A DNA stretch of 64,000 bases from Verrucomicrobiales bacterium (GTDB lineage Bacteria > Verrucomicrobiota > Verrucomicrobiia > Verrucomicrobiales > DEV007), in contig JARGNI010000005.1 in the NCBI GenBank assembly GCA_029213195.1, positions 62,001 through 126,000 of the forward strand, read 5' to 3'. Below are positions 25,873-35,081 of this stretch, one piece after another; position 1 is the stretch's first letter, and every line of letters starts with the position of its first letter. The position numbers and the translations under genes were made by a program. The notes under the pieces are model-generated. The model made no database searches. It saw only the letters and a list, made by a program, of their open reading frames with translations, and had not been told where the DNA came from.

Positions 25873-26412
25873 ATGAGCGAATCACCTCCTGATTCTGAAC
25901 CTCCCGAGAAGGAGCCTATTCCGTCCGTTCTTCACTCCTTTTACGAAGATCGCCCTTTCGTTTCCTGCACCCGTTGCGGCGAATCCCTCAAGGATTTCGA
26001 GGATGGCTTCCGCATCTCGAAGAACTTCAAGAAAGACGAAGTCATCATCGAATACGCTCTCTGCATGCCTTGTCTCAACTCCATGCTCGACGAGGCGTCC
26101 GAGGAATCCAAGCAGCGACTCGCCGAATTCCAGGCAGAACACTATCGCGAAGTCTCCGGCTTCAACGACTGCGCTCTCTGTCCGAAGGAGTTCGACCAGG
26201 TCAAGGATGCCGAGTATGGCCTTGTTGGCGTCTGCCACGGGGATTTCATGGTCGACAGCGCCATGATCTGTCACGGTTGCATGGAGGCCATGTCCGAGAT
26301 CATGTCCGAAGAAACTCGCCGAACCTGGGATCGATTTCGCGAGGAAAACTTTCCAGGGGTGCCTTCCGACTTCGAGCCCTTCCCGGCCCGCCCGGCACCT
26401 TCGGTGATCTGA
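25873..26412 (+). CDS. Two-unit CxxC zinc-ribbon-like protein, unknown
   Basis: A 179-residue acidic protein without signal peptide. Two related units are seen. The first has CTRCGESLKDFEDGF and CMPCLNSM. The second has CALCPKEFDQVKDAEYG and CHGCMEAMSEIMS. Each is CxxC...CxxC and is followed by a helical ER-rich stretch (ESKQRLAEFQAEHYREV, TRRTWDRFREENF). This looks like a duplicated metal-binding module. The function is unknown. It starts 24 bases after the VCBS gene. Confidence 0.78.
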   Translation: MSESPPDSEPPEKEPIPSVLHSFYEDRPFVSCTRCGESLKDFEDGFRISKNFKKDEVIIEYALCMPCLNSMLDEASEESKQRLAEFQAEHYREVSGFNDCALCPKEFDQVKDAEYGLVGVCHGDFMVDSAMICHGCMEAMSEIMSEETRRTWDRFREENFPGVPSDFEPFPARPAPSVI

Positions 26413-26451
26413 GGGATTCTCTCAGCGCCTAACCGGCCTCTCACCGCCCGC

Positions 26452-26670
26452 TCAAGGGAGATCCGGTGACCAATGGCGAGTCATGAGCTCGTAAACGCGA
26501 GCCTTCAGCTCTTCCGGAAGCGGAAAGTCTTCCGGGGAAGAACGCACGAGCCGTTTCGCCTCTTCGCGGTCGCCTGTTTCGATCGCATGCTCGATCAACC
26601 GAAGACGGATGGACCAGTCTTCCGGAACTTTCTCCAGTTCTTCATAGAGCTGCTTTACTGATCCCCGCAT
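26452..26670 (-). CDS. Small helical protein, TPR-like, 72 residues
   Basis: From the ATG at 26670 the protein reads MRGSVKQLYEELEKVPEDWS followed by IRLRLIEHAIETGDREEAKR. The pattern of paired amphipathic helices is like a single tetratricopeptide-type repeat. No signal peptide. A longer start at 26709 adds thirteen residues and is less likely. It faces the VCBS/zinc unit convergently. The function is unknown. Confidence 0.65.
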   Translation of the reverse strand: MRGSVKQLYEELEKVPEDWSIRLRLIEHAIETGDREEAKRLVRSSPEDFPLPEELKARVYELMTRHWSPDLP

Positions 26671-26723
26671 TATTCTCCGATTCTCAAATCGACTCGTCGC
26701 TGACCTCACGAAGGAAGTCGATC

Positions 26724-26897
26724 CTACCCCGAATGGATGCCGCCGATCGGCGCCCGCCCTTTCGGATCGTTCTTGATTCCCCCTTCGCCCCAGACCCGAT
26801 TGAAGTTTTCAGGATCCAGCAACAGGAGAGTTCTCTCATCCCACGAATGTGAACCTTGAATCCTCCTCTTGTCCACTATCGATTGAGGCGGCGTCAT
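26724..26897 (-). CDS. Small unknown protein, 57 residues
   Basis: From the ATG at 26897 (with GGGGCAGGG just upstream, a possible ribosome binding site) the protein reads MTPPQSIVDKRRIQGSHSWD and ends KGRAPIGGIHSG. No family is recognised. It lies between two other leftward small genes and is plausible but not certain. Confidence 0.42.
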   Translation of the reverse strand: MTPPQSIVDKRRIQGSHSWDERTLLLLDPENFNRVWGEGGIKNDPKGRAPIGGIHSG

Positions 26898-26931
26898 CCC
26901 TGCCCCACTTTTCCGTTTCAATGAACCTTCT

Positions 26932-27525
26932 TCACGGAGGAGGCAAGGCCAGGGATTCGACGACTTTGCCGATCACCCGATACCGTGACCGAGCCAACTC
27001 CGGCGCGTCCTCTGGCGTTTCGACGACGACTCCCCGCCCCGCTCCGGAATGCACGAATAGGATTTCACCCGACACTTTCACACGAAGGAACCCGGTATGC
27101 CGATCGAGACCAACCACGTAATATCCATCCCCCTGCTCTTTGACGCTCTCCAGAAAAGGAGCCAGGGCGACATCGCGGTAGCGACGAATCGTTTCTTCCG
27201 GACAGATGGCCCGGATCATGGTTTCCGAGGCGGCTTGCGCCAGCCGGATTCGTTCGAGTTCGAATCCGGCCTGTTGCAAGGTAGTCGTCACAAAATATCC
27301 GCAGGCGATTGAGCCTTCCCGAGGGACCTGACTGGTTCCTGAAAAATCCCAGGGAGTCCCCATCCACTCCTGGTGGATTTCGGCAAGTCTGTCTTCGAAA
27401 GCCAGCTGCCCGGAATTTTGTATCGAGCCGCCCCAATCCGCCTTCTCCTCACGAAGAGAAACCTTCTCAACTTTTCTGCACCCGATCAACAACAGGGAAA
27501 AACTGACGATCACAAACAACCTCAT
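26932..27525 (-). CDS. Lipoprotein with NlpC/P60-like cysteine-histidine features
   Basis: A 197-residue lipoprotein. The signal ends in the lipobox LLLIGC (about residues 11-16), so it is probably anchored to a membrane. The mature region has MGTPWDFSGTSQVPREGSIA then CGYFVTTTLQQAGFEL, which resembles the substrate-entry and catalytic cysteine region of NlpC/P60 peptidases. A later GLDRHTGFLRV places a histidine at the expected position. Activity on cell-wall peptides is inferred, not shown. An in-frame ATG three codons upstream is possible (27534). Confidence 0.75.
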   Translation of the reverse strand: MRLFVIVSFSLLLIGCRKVEKVSLREEKADWGGSIQNSGQLAFEDRLAEIHQEWMGTPWDFSGTSQVPREGSIACGYFVTTTLQQAGFELERIRLAQAASETMIRAICPEETIRRYRDVALAPFLESVKEQGDGYYVVGLDRHTGFLRVKVSGEILFVHSGAGRGVVVETPEDAPELARSRYRVIGKVVESLALPPP

Positions 27526-27581
27526 CGATGGCATTTCTCCCCGAAGAAGAGAAAGCCCATCATGACCTTTCCATCTAAATT

Positions 27582-28157
27582 TCAGGGATGAGGAGTCTTC
27601 GTCAGAAAGCGGGAGATTCTTTCAACGATCTCATCAAGCCGCTCTACTTTCTCAATTTCGAGGAAAGAAGACGCTTTCTCGACTACGAAGGCTCGATCCG
27701 TCTGCCGATTCCTGCCGTCTCCGGTCCGGTTGCCATATTCCGCAGCCCAATGCAGAAACAACTCGTGCTCCTCGGCCAAGTCGCCACCGGGATCGATTCG
27801 GTCTCCGAACTGCATCCGTTGGCGTCGGTGCAACCGGGGCATTCGGACATCGGAAGGGAGATCCAGAAATACCCCGTGCGTCAGTTGAACATCTTCGAGT
27901 CCCCAATTCGAAATCGAGCCGCAGAGAATCCAACTCGATTCTCTCGAAATCGCCGCAGTCAACAGCTCCCGTCGCTCTTCGACGGAATACTGCTCCTGGA
28001 ACGGAGGGTCTGTCGGCTTGTGGAAGAAGTCGTCGGAGTCAAAAACCGGAATCCCGAACCGTTTTGACAGCGCGGTGCCCGTAGTCGTCGACCCAGCACC
28101 TGGCCCGCCTGAGATGAGGAGACGGATCGCTCCCGATGAATTCTCTCGCGACCTCAT
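27582..28157 (-). CDS. P-loop kinase-like ATPase with non-canonical Walker A
   Basis: A 191-residue AAA/adenylate-kinase-like P-loop protein. The Walker A position reads GGPGAGST (about residues 17-24): the lysine expected before the Ser/Thr is replaced by Ser23. Related bacterial kinases use GSGTTT in the same place. A downstream acidic region VFDSDDFFHKPTDPPF fits a substrate-binding loop. Its ATG overlaps the stop of fbpC by four bases (28154-28157), so it is translationally coupled to the iron transporter operon. The substrate is unknown. Confidence 0.78.
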   Translation of the reverse strand: MRSRENSSGAIRLLISGGPGAGSTTTGTALSKRFGIPVFDSDDFFHKPTDPPFQEQYSVEERRELLTAAISRESSWILCGSISNWGLEDVQLTHGVFLDLPSDVRMPRLHRRQRMQFGDRIDPGGDLAEEHELFLHWAAEYGNRTGDGRNRQTDRAFVVEKASSFLEIEKVERLDEIVERISRFLTKTPHP

Positions 28158-29164
28158 TCTCGGTCGCACCAGCGGACCACTCCACGTTCTTCCATCGCGG
28201 GCGCCTCCGCAAGCGAGAGCAGCCAGTCGGAAGCGGCTCCTTCACGACGAACGCGGACCTCGAACTCCCGTCCCATCGGGCGAACCGAAACGACGTGGCA
28301 CACCGTACCCTCCATCGTGTCCGAACCGCCCTCGGGGACAGCTTGCCAGGTTGCGTCTTCCGGCCGCCTCCAGCACGTGGCTCCACTTCCAGGCTTCGGG
28401 ACTTCGTTGATCGGCCCGAATCGCTCTCCACAATAGCGATCCACCGGGTTGCGATACACCTCCGAGGGCACTCCAACCTGACGTATCTTCCCTTGGACCA
28501 GGATTGCTACTTGCGATGCCATCGCCAGCGCATCCTCGGGATCGTGGGTAACGAGGAGGACCGTCTGCTCGACTCGCTCGAGAATATGATTGAGCTCCTC
28601 CCGGAGCTTCCGGCGGAGGGCGGGATCAAGATGGCTGAAGGGTTCATCAAGCAAGAGGAGTTGCGGCTCCGGGGCAAGAGCACGCGCCAACGAAAGCCGC
28701 TGCCCTTCCCCGCCCGAGAGTTCATGGGGAAAGCGTTTCTCGAAACCGGCAAGCTCGACCAGTTCGAGGCATTCCTTGACTCGCCGCTCCCGATCTTCTC
28801 TCGACCACGACGACAAACCAAACGCCACATTCTTCTCTGCGTTGAGATGGGGAAACAGCGCACCATCCTGGAAAACCAAGCCGATTCTCCGCTTCTCGGG
28901 AGGCAGGTCCTTTCCCTCCCGGGCATCTCCTGCGACACAGGTTCCATCGAGCCAGACACTTCCGGCATCGGGAGTCTCCAACCCGGCAGCGAGCCGCAAC
29001 AGGGTCGTCTTTCCGCTGCCGCTTTCTCCGAGGAGGGCAAAGACTTCCCCATCGGGAACATCCAGGCTTACCCCGTCGACCGCGGGAAGCTCGCGACTCT
29101 GAAACTTCCGCGATACCTGCCGGAAGGCGAGACGGGATGGGATTTCGGGAAAAGGTTCAGTCAT
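28154..29164 (-). CDS. fbpC: Iron(III) ABC transporter ATPase
   Basis: A 336-residue ABC ATPase. Walker A is GESGSGKTT (residues 46-54), the signature is LSGGEGQR, Walker B is LLLDEPFSHLD, and the H-loop is in LLVTHDPEDA. Residues from about 240 to the end form an extra C-terminal domain. The order binding protein-permease-ATPase, and the FbpA-type binding protein, support an iron(III)/Fbp system; a polyamine- or thiamine-type substrate is less likely. The start overlaps the permease stop by eight bases. The likely role is to power import from the periplasm. Confidence 0.9.
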   Translation of the reverse strand: MTEPFPEIPSRLAFRQVSRKFQSRELPAVDGVSLDVPDGEVFALLGESGSGKTTLLRLAAGLETPDAGSVWLDGTCVAGDAREGKDLPPEKRRIGLVFQDGALFPHLNAEKNVAFGLSSWSREDRERRVKECLELVELAGFEKRFPHELSGGEGQRLSLARALAPEPQLLLLDEPFSHLDPALRRKLREELNHILERVEQTVLLVTHDPEDALAMASQVAILVQGKIRQVGVPSEVYRNPVDRYCGERFGPINEVPKPGSGATCWRRPEDATWQAVPEGGSDTMEGTVCHVVSVRPMGREFEVRVRREGAASDWLLSLAEAPAMEERGVVRWCDRE

Positions 29165-30842
29165 GAGATGAGTCAGAAGACATCCAACGGTTCATGATCA
29201 TCAATCCGATCCCGCCAGCAATCACGATGAGAAGAGAAGGCACGGCACAGGCCTGCAATCTCGCCTCTTTGGCGAGACTATAGGCCGAGGTGGCCAGAGT
29301 TTCAAAATTCGCAGGACGAAGGATCAAGGTCAGGGGAAGTTCTTTCAAGATATCGACAAAGAGGAGCATCCCGGCAGCGATGAGCGGACCTCGAAGCAAA
29401 GGCAAATGGATCCTGCCAAAGGTCGCCGCCGGTCCCTTTCCGGAAAGACGGGCCGCTTCCTCGATAGGTCTTCCGATCCGGGAGAGTCCGGAGCGGGAAA
29501 ATTGGAGCGGAATCGCAAAAAATCGGACGAAATAGGCAAAGCCAATCGCAAACAAAGTTCCACTGAGCAAGGGAAGAAAGCTGTCCCCGGCCCACCGATC
29601 CCACGCGCCCAGAACCGCCAACACCCCGAGAGCGATGACCGCACCTGGGGTTGCGTATCCAAGGCCCGCGAGGCGTGCTCCACCCAGACGCCATCCATTG
29701 CCACGAAGCCTGACGGCATAGAAGAACACCGCAGCGACAAGGGAAGCGCCTACGGAAACCCCAAGAGCGAGAACCAGCCCGCGAATCAAGCCCGCCGACG
29801 CAGCAAGGACGGCCGGTCGATCCGACATCAGGTCGAGAGCCGCCCACTGAGAAAGCCTTGCCACCGGATAGATGAAACCGATCACCAGAGGAACCAGGCA
29901 GATGAGGATGGCGAGAGCCCCCTTGCCTCGCGACAGCGGAATGAGCCGGCAAAGTCCCGAGCTCGTCGTCGAAGCTTCGAAACGCGCTTTTCCCCGCAGC
30001 TGCCGCTCGAGGATGAGTAGGAGCGCGATGGCGACCATGACCATTCCCGCAAGTCTCAACGCCGAAACGCGATCGCCCATTCCAAACCAGGTCCGAAAGA
30101 TCCCCTCGGTCAGTGTCGGAACCCCAAAAAAATGAACGGCTCCGTAGTCATTGATCACCTCCATGACAATGAGGGCAAGACCGCCGACCATGGCAGGGCG
30201 AGCCAAGGGCAGCGCGATCCGAAAAAAGATTCCTCTCGAGTTCATCCCCAGACAACGCGCAGCCTCGATCGCGGATCGAGTCTGTTGCTGAAAAGTCGCT
30301 CGACAGGCAACGAACAAATAGGGCGAAAGAACTGCGCCCATCATCAGGATGAGCAATCCATAACGGATCACCTTCTCCCACGCGAGAAATGCATCGACTC
30401 CGAACTCACTTCGGATCCAGATCAGGAAAGGAATTGCGGCTTCGGGCCCCTCAAAGAAAACAAAAGCGGCCACATAGGTTGGGAGAGCCAAGGGAAGAAT
30501 CAGAGCCCACTGAAAAAGCCGACGCCCGGGGAACTCGTAGTAGGAGACCAGGTAGGCCGGCAGCACCGAAAAGAGAATCGCCACGAGCGAGACCCCTGTC
30601 ACGAGAATCAGAGTGTTGCTGACATAGGTTGGCAGGACGGTCTCGACGAGATGACTCCACTCGGGGCCTTCCTGGGTCAGGTAGACGAGAATGGCCAGGA
30701 GCGGAAGCGAAATCAGCAAGGCCACCCCGCCAACCAGGACGCCCCAGCGATCGGGGTGAGGGCGATTGAGGCGGTAGATACGCTTTCCCGTCGAGGCCGA
30801 GTCTTCAACAGATCCGAGAGACGACGGCGCCACTGTGTTCAT
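29157..30842 (-). CDS. fbpB: Iron(III) ABC transporter permease (FbpB-like, double domain)
   Basis: A 561-residue inner-membrane protein containing two homologous permease halves. Each half has about six helices and an EAA loop: AIEAARCLGMNSRGIFFRIA in the first half and EEAARLSGKGPAATFGRIH in the second. This fused architecture is typical of FbpB/SfuB iron(III) permeases. It would form the channel paired with FbpC. It begins 30 bases after the binding protein stop. Confidence 0.9.
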   Translation of the reverse strand: MNTVAPSSLGSVEDSASTGKRIYRLNRPHPDRWGVLVGGVALLISLPLLAILVYLTQEGPEWSHLVETVLPTYVSNTLILVTGVSLVAILFSVLPAYLVSYYEFPGRRLFQWALILPLALPTYVAAFVFFEGPEAAIPFLIWIRSEFGVDAFLAWEKVIRYGLLILMMGAVLSPYLFVACRATFQQQTRSAIEAARCLGMNSRGIFFRIALPLARPAMVGGLALIVMEVINDYGAVHFFGVPTLTEGIFRTWFGMGDRVSALRLAGMVMVAIALLLILERQLRGKARFEASTTSSGLCRLIPLSRGKGALAILICLVPLVIGFIYPVARLSQWAALDLMSDRPAVLAASAGLIRGLVLALGVSVGASLVAAVFFYAVRLRGNGWRLGGARLAGLGYATPGAVIALGVLAVLGAWDRWAGDSFLPLLSGTLFAIGFAYFVRFFAIPLQFSRSGLSRIGRPIEEAARLSGKGPAATFGRIHLPLLRGPLIAAGMLLFVDILKELPLTLILRPANFETLATSAYSLAKEARLQACAVPSLLIVIAGGIGLMIMNRWMSSDSSHD

Positions 30843-30872
30843 CGCTACCGTCGCTGCGCCCGAAGTCGGGAA

Positions 30873-31901
30873 TTACTCCCAACCTGCCTTGTTGAAAAGA
30901 CGAACCGCCTCGGCATTCCGCTCCCCCAGAACCTTGAGCGGCACCTCGTCCGCCTTGAATTTACCCCAGCGCTCCTGGATTTCGGACCAGGCGACTCCAT
31001 CGACGACGGGATATTCGTAGGTTGCGTTGGGATACTGGGCCTGGGTTTCCGGAGAAAGGAGAAACTCGATCAGCTTCGCCGCGGCCTCACGATTCTTCGA
31101 TGACTTCAGGAGGCCGACTCCGCTGATGTTCACATGCGCTCCCCTTCCATCCTGGTTGGGGAAGAAGATCGAAACCGCAGAGGCGGCGTCCCGATCCTTC
31201 TTCTCCGACGAATTCTCCAGCAGCCCCACGTAGTAGGTATTGACCAGGGCGACATCGGCGAGGCCCGCAGCAACCGCGCGGATTTGATCGCGATCACTTC
31301 CCTGCGGGGGACGAGCCATGTTGCCGCGAACCGCCTTGGCCCAGGCCTCTGCCGTTTCAGCGTCGTTGGCTTCGATGATGGTCGTCATGAGCGACTGATT
31401 GTAGATGTTGGAAGACGAACGAATCGATAGCCGCCCCTTCCATTTTGCATCGGCGAGATCCTCGTAAGTGGAGAGATCGGAAGCCTTGACCCGGTCCTTG
31501 GAATAGGCGAGGACTCGAGCTCGCTGGGTAATCGCCGTCCAGAGACTCTCGGGGTCATGCAATCGATCCGGCACCGATTCGAGCAGGCTCGCAGGCATCG
31601 CCGCGAGAAGCCCCGCCTTCGAGGCACGATCGAGTCCGCCAGCATCTGCCGTCATAAAGAGATCCGCCGGGGAGTTTTCTCCCTCCTGCTCGAGTCGGGC
31701 GATCAGCTCGTCCGCAGTGGCCTTGACAACCTCGACCTTGATCCCCGTTTTCTCCGTGAATTCCTCGTGCAGTTTCTCATCGAACTCGTAGTGACGCTGG
31801 GTATAGAGGGTCACCGTGTTTTCGGCCTGAACCGAATCAGAGAGGAAAAGGGCGAATAGACTGGCAAAGCCGAGTAAGGAAAAGATGCGTGGGACTTTCA
31901 T
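30873..31901 (-). CDS. fbpA: Iron(III) periplasmic substrate-binding protein
   Basis: A 342-residue extracellular solute-binding protein. It has a signal peptide (MKVPRIFSLLGFASLFALFL, then SDSVQAEN). The mature part starts VTLYTQRHYEFDEKL, and key family segments are VEVVKATADELIARLEQEGENSPADLFMT, SIRSSSNIYNQSL and the C-terminal QYPNATYEYPVV. The NTYYV stretch gives two tyrosines as in FbpA metal sites. The ATG at 31901 (M-K-V) is preferred to longer frames because it begins the signal peptide. It leads the leftward operon. No Fur box was recognised in 31902-32081. Confidence 0.9.
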   Translation of the reverse strand: MKVPRIFSLLGFASLFALFLSDSVQAENTVTLYTQRHYEFDEKLHEEFTEKTGIKVEVVKATADELIARLEQEGENSPADLFMTADAGGLDRASKAGLLAAMPASLLESVPDRLHDPESLWTAITQRARVLAYSKDRVKASDLSTYEDLADAKWKGRLSIRSSSNIYNQSLMTTIIEANDAETAEAWAKAVRGNMARPPQGSDRDQIRAVAAGLADVALVNTYYVGLLENSSEKKDRDAASAVSIFFPNQDGRGAHVNISGVGLLKSSKNREAAAKLIEFLLSPETQAQYPNATYEYPVVDGVAWSEIQERWGKFKADEVPLKVLGERNAEAVRLFNKAGWE

Positions 31902-32081
31902 GAAGGAGAACGTTGTTGAAACTGCGTCTCGATAGCAGAAGCTGGTTTTTTTTCCTTCAGAATCAACTGGAAATCTGGCCATAAATGCGGGCATCCAAAA
32001 TACCTTTCCCACCCAGGGATACCACGCGGACGGTGATTGCGTCGCGCGGAAAACCGATTACTTTCCCGCTTTACGATTTCT

Positions 32082-33758
32082 ATGAGCACCGCTGCCTCCC
32101 CCTCGAAGGATTTTATCCGCGAGATCATCGACCAAGACCTCACCACGGGTAAACACGACGGAACCGTAACCCGGTTCCCTCCAGAGCCCAATGGGTATCT
32201 CCACATCGGTCATGCCAAGTCGATCTGTCTCAACTTCGGGATTGCCCAGGAGTATGGGGGGCGCTGCCACCTTCGTTTTGACGATACCAACCCGACCAAG
32301 GAAGATGTCGAATACGTCGACTCCATCAAGGAAGACATCCATTGGCTGGGCTTTGACTGGGGAGACCACCTGTATTTTGCCTCTGACTACTTCGACAAAC
32401 TCTACGAGTGGGCGCTGCACCTGATCAAGGAGGGCAAAGCCTATGTCGATGACCAGAGTTCTGAGGAGATGCGAGCAGGCCGTGGGGATCTCCAGACCCC
32501 GGGCACCGACAGCCCATTCCGCGATCGCCCCGTCGAAGAGAATCTAGATCTCTTCCAGCGGATGAAAGAGGGAGAGTTCGAGGACGGTAGCCGAGTCCTC
32601 CGGGCTCGCATCGATATGGCGCATCCCAACCTGAACATGCGGGACCCCGTCCTCTATCGCATCGTCGATGCCGTGCATCACCGTACGGGGGACGCCTGGA
32701 AGATCTATCCGATGTATGACTTCACTCATGGTCAGAGCGATGCCCTCGAATACGTCACCCACTCGCTCTGTACTTTGGAGTTTGAGAATCACCGTCCGCT
32801 TTATGACTGGTTTCTCGACAATCTCCCCGTACCATCTCGTCCTCGTCAGATCGAATTTTCCCGACTGAATCTCAACTACACCGTGATGAGCAAGCGAAAG
32901 CTGCTGCAACTGGTCACGGACGGATACGTCAGCGGATGGGACGATCCGAGAATGCCGACCATCTCGGGAATTCGCCGGCGTGGTTACCCGGCAGAGGCAA
33001 TTCGGAGTTTCTGCAAGACCATCGGAATCACCAAATTCAAGAGCACCAATGACATTGCCCTGCTCGAGAGTTCGGTCCGCGAGGTCTTGAACCGGGACGC
33101 GAAACGCTACATGGCGGTGCTTGATCCCATCAAGGTCGTCATCACGAACTACCCGGTTGACCAGGTCGAGGAGTTCGATGCCGTGATCAACCCGGAAGAT
33201 CCCGAACTCGGCACTCGGAAAGTGCCCTTCTCCAGAGAGCTCTACATCGAGAGGGCCGACTTCATGGAAGATCCTCCGAAGAAATTCTTTCGCCTCGCAC
33301 CCGGCAAGGAAGTCCGGTTTCGCTGTGCGTATTTCATCCGCTGTGACGAGGTCATCAAGGATGATGACGGGGAAATCCTCGAGCTCCGCTGCACCTTCGA
33401 TCCCGAGACCCGAGGTGGCGAGAATCCGCCCGACGGACGGAAGGTCAAGGCGACGATCCATTGGGTAAGCGCTCCTCATGCGCTCGATGCCGAAGTCCGT
33501 CTCTATGATCGTCTTTTTGCGACGGAGGACCCGGATGGAGGCGACGGAGACTTTCTCGATCATCTGAACCCGGATTCTCTCGAGATCATTTCCAACGCTA
33601 AGCTCGAACCAAACCTCGCCTCCGCCGAAACTGGAGAAACCGTGCAGTTCGAGCGACTCGGCTACTTCGCCGTGGACCCGGACAGCAAAGAGGACGGCAT
33701 CGTCTTCAACCGCACCGTTGGCCTCCGGGATTCCTGGGCGAAGGCGAAGGGAAAGTGA
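32082..33758 (+). CDS. glnS: Glutaminyl-tRNA synthetase
   Basis: A 558-residue class I aminoacyl-tRNA synthetase charging tRNA-Gln. The HIGH motif is HIGHAKS (His41-His44) and the second catalytic motif is VMSKRKL (about residues 268-274). GlnRS-specific segments include [21 protein letters not shown] and [20 protein letters not shown]. The C-terminal anticodon-binding beta-barrels run to [12 protein letters not shown]. GlnRS in bacteria is typical of gamma-proteobacteria, Bacteroidetes and some PVC groups, and implies no need for the GatCAB route for glutamine. The gene is divergent from fbpA. The start at 32082 begins the conserved region. Confidence 0.96.
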   Translation: MSTAASPSKDFIREIIDQDLTTGKHDGTVTRFPPEPNGYLHIGHAKSICLNFGIAQEYGGRCHLRFDDTNPTKEDVEYVDSIKEDIHWLGFDWGDHLYFASDYFDKLYEWALHLIKEGKAYVDDQSSEEMRAGRGDLQTPGTDSPFRDRPVEENLDLFQRMKEGEFEDGSRVLRARIDMAHPNLNMRDPVLYRIVDAVHHRTGDAWKIYPMYDFTHGQSDALEYVTHSLCTLEFENHRPLYDWFLDNLPVPSRPRQIEFSRLNLNYTVMSKRKLLQLVTDGYVSGWDDPRMPTISGIRRRGYPAEAIRSFCKTIGITKFKSTNDIALLESSVREVLNRDAKRYMAVLDPIKVVITNYPVDQVEEFDAVINPEDPELGTRKVPFSRELYIERADFMEDPPKKFFRLAPGKEVRFRCAYFIRCDEVIKDDDGEILELRCTFDPETRGGENPPDGRKVKATIHWVSAPHALDAEVRLYDRLFATEDPDGGDGDFLDHLNPDSLEIISNAKLEPNLASAETGETVQFERLGYFAVDPDSKEDGIVFNRTVGLRDSWAKAKGK

Positions 33759-33782
33759 TCGCGATTCCGTGCCCCTTAGTTC

Positions 33783-33812
33783 TTGCGGCAAACCTCGACG
33801 AGACTCTAGGTT
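33783..33812 (+). promoter_or_regulatory. Candidate promoter for the small DUF1080 gene
   Basis: TTGCGG (33783-33788) and TAGGTT (33807-33812) are separated by 18 bases. The start codon follows eight bases later at 33820. The same TTGC-N18-TAGGTT arrangement precedes plsX. The match is by eye. Confidence 0.42.
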
Positions 33813-33819
33813 TCCGGAA

Positions 33820-34413
33820 ATGAGAATCCCATTCCTTTTCATCGCTGTTCTTTCGCTCTCCCTTCCCCTGCTCGCTGAGGGAGAAGAGAAATTCGAACCT
33901 CTCTTCAACGGAAAAGATCTGGAGGGTTGGAAGGTCCCCAAAGACAACATCTGGTGGCTCGTCGACGACGGGATTCTTCAGGTTCGCAGCGGGGAGAAGC
34001 AGAAAGGCTCGATTCTCTGGACTGAAAAGGAATACGAGAACTTCGTGGTCGAGCTGGAATTCAAATTCGGCGAAGGCACCATCGACTCGGGAGTCCATCT
34101 TCGAAATTCCGATCAGATCCAGATTGGCATTTCCGGATCCTTGAAACGCGACATGACCGCGTCTCCCTACATCCCAGGAAAGGGATATCCCGTCGAAGCC
34201 GAGGGAGTAAAGGATCTCCTGAAAATGGATGACTGGAACCAGATGCGGATCGAGGTCCGCGGAATGGACTACGTGGTTCACCTCAATGGGAAGAAGGTCA
34301 TGTCCTACACAACCGACACGGGAAAAGAAAAGGGACCCATTGGAATTCAGCTCCACGCCAAGCGGAACATGTCCATGGACTATCGCGACATCAAAATCGC
34401 AATATTGGACTAG
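33820..34413 (+). CDS. Secreted single-domain DUF1080 protein
   Basis: A 197-residue protein with a signal peptide (MRIPFLFIAVLSLSLPLLAE) followed by one DUF1080 domain opening at FEPLFNGKDLEGWKV. Later strands include VELEFKFGEGTIDSGVHLR and IGIQLHAKRNMSMDYRDIKI. It is a relative of the two-domain protein at 14800-16245. Function in sugar metabolism outside the cytoplasm is inferred from the family. It is 61 bases downstream of glnS but has its own candidate promoter. Confidence 0.9.
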   Translation: MRIPFLFIAVLSLSLPLLAEGEEKFEPLFNGKDLEGWKVPKDNIWWLVDDGILQVRSGEKQKGSILWTEKEYENFVVELEFKFGEGTIDSGVHLRNSDQIQIGISGSLKRDMTASPYIPGKGYPVEAEGVKDLLKMDDWNQMRIEVRGMDYVVHLNGKKVMSYTTDTGKEKGPIGIQLHAKRNMSMDYRDIKIAILD

Positions 34414-34460
34414 TTTCTGCTCTCACATCAACGAGTCTGACCCTACAGATTCCCAGTTCT

Positions 34461-34847
34461 ATGAGCCTTCCTGAAACAACTCTTTACGAACGCATCGGAG
34501 GTGCGGAAACCATCGCTACTCTTGTCGACAGCTTCTATGCGAAGGTGACCGCTGATCCCGAGCTCAAGCACTACTTTGCCAAGGCCCCCATGGACAAGCT
34601 CCTTCGCATGCAGAAGGAATTCTTTTCCTCAGCCACAGGTGGCCCCATCACCTACAGCGGGCGCCCCCTGAGCCAGGTGCACCGGGGAATGGATATCAGC
34701 AAACGAGAGTTTGGACGCTTTACCGAGCACCTCATCGAAACACTCAAGGAAGTTGGGGTCGCGGAAAGCGACGCCTACGATATCATCTGCAAAGTGAATC
34801 TCTACGCAGATGAGATCACCAATGATGTCGATAGCGGAGGTGACTGA
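34461..34847 (+). CDS. Group I truncated haemoglobin
   Basis: A 128-residue globin. The family signature TLYERIGGAETIATLVDSFYA is at the N-terminus. The likely proximal haem ligand is His74 in QVHRGMDISKREF, and Phe24/Tyr25 lie in the helix that faces the haem. Truncated haemoglobins bind oxygen or nitric oxide, or detoxify nitric oxide, in the cytoplasm. It is 48 bases after the DUF1080 gene, so they could be one transcript. Assignment is by eye. Confidence 0.9.
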   Translation: MSLPETTLYERIGGAETIATLVDSFYAKVTADPELKHYFAKAPMDKLLRMQKEFFSSATGGPITYSGRPLSQVHRGMDISKREFGRFTEHLIETLKEVGVAESDAYDIICKVNLYADEITNDVDSGGD

Positions 34848-34862
34848 GTCGGTTTCGTTCAG

Positions 34863-35030
34863 CTACCATTCGGATCGACTTCGCTTAATCTCACGAGGAG
34901 ACCTTCCGCTGAAGGTCTTGTATTCCTTGTTCACCGGCCCTTTGTAGGTTTTCGGAGACTTGGGCTTGCACCCCATCTGCCCGAAAGACGCGAAGAGAAC
35001 CAAGGCAAGAAGAATCGAAAGCGGTTTCAT
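34863..35030 (-). CDS. Small lipoprotein, 55 residues
   Basis: From the ATG at 35030 the protein reads MKPLSILLALVLFASFGQMG with Cys at the end of the hydrophobic stretch, an imperfect lipobox. A basic mature tail follows (KPKSPKTYKGPVNKEYKTF). Upstream is another small lipoprotein of similar design. The function is unknown. It is convergent with the haemoglobin gene. Confidence 0.65.
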   Translation of the reverse strand: MKPLSILLALVLFASFGQMGCKPKSPKTYKGPVNKEYKTFSGRSPREIKRSRSEW

Positions 35031-35081
35031 CAGGAAAGGAGCCGTTTCGCAATCGAAAGAATCAGGCAAAACGATTTTGCC

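Noticed and set aside
31902-32081. Search for a Fur box in the fbpA-glnS divergent region
   Set aside because: No recognisable inverted GATAAT-type repeat was seen, so iron regulation is not claimed.
31902-32081. Possible T-box or riboswitch before glnS
   Set aside because: The leader is short and has no specifier-loop or T-box-like conserved sequence.
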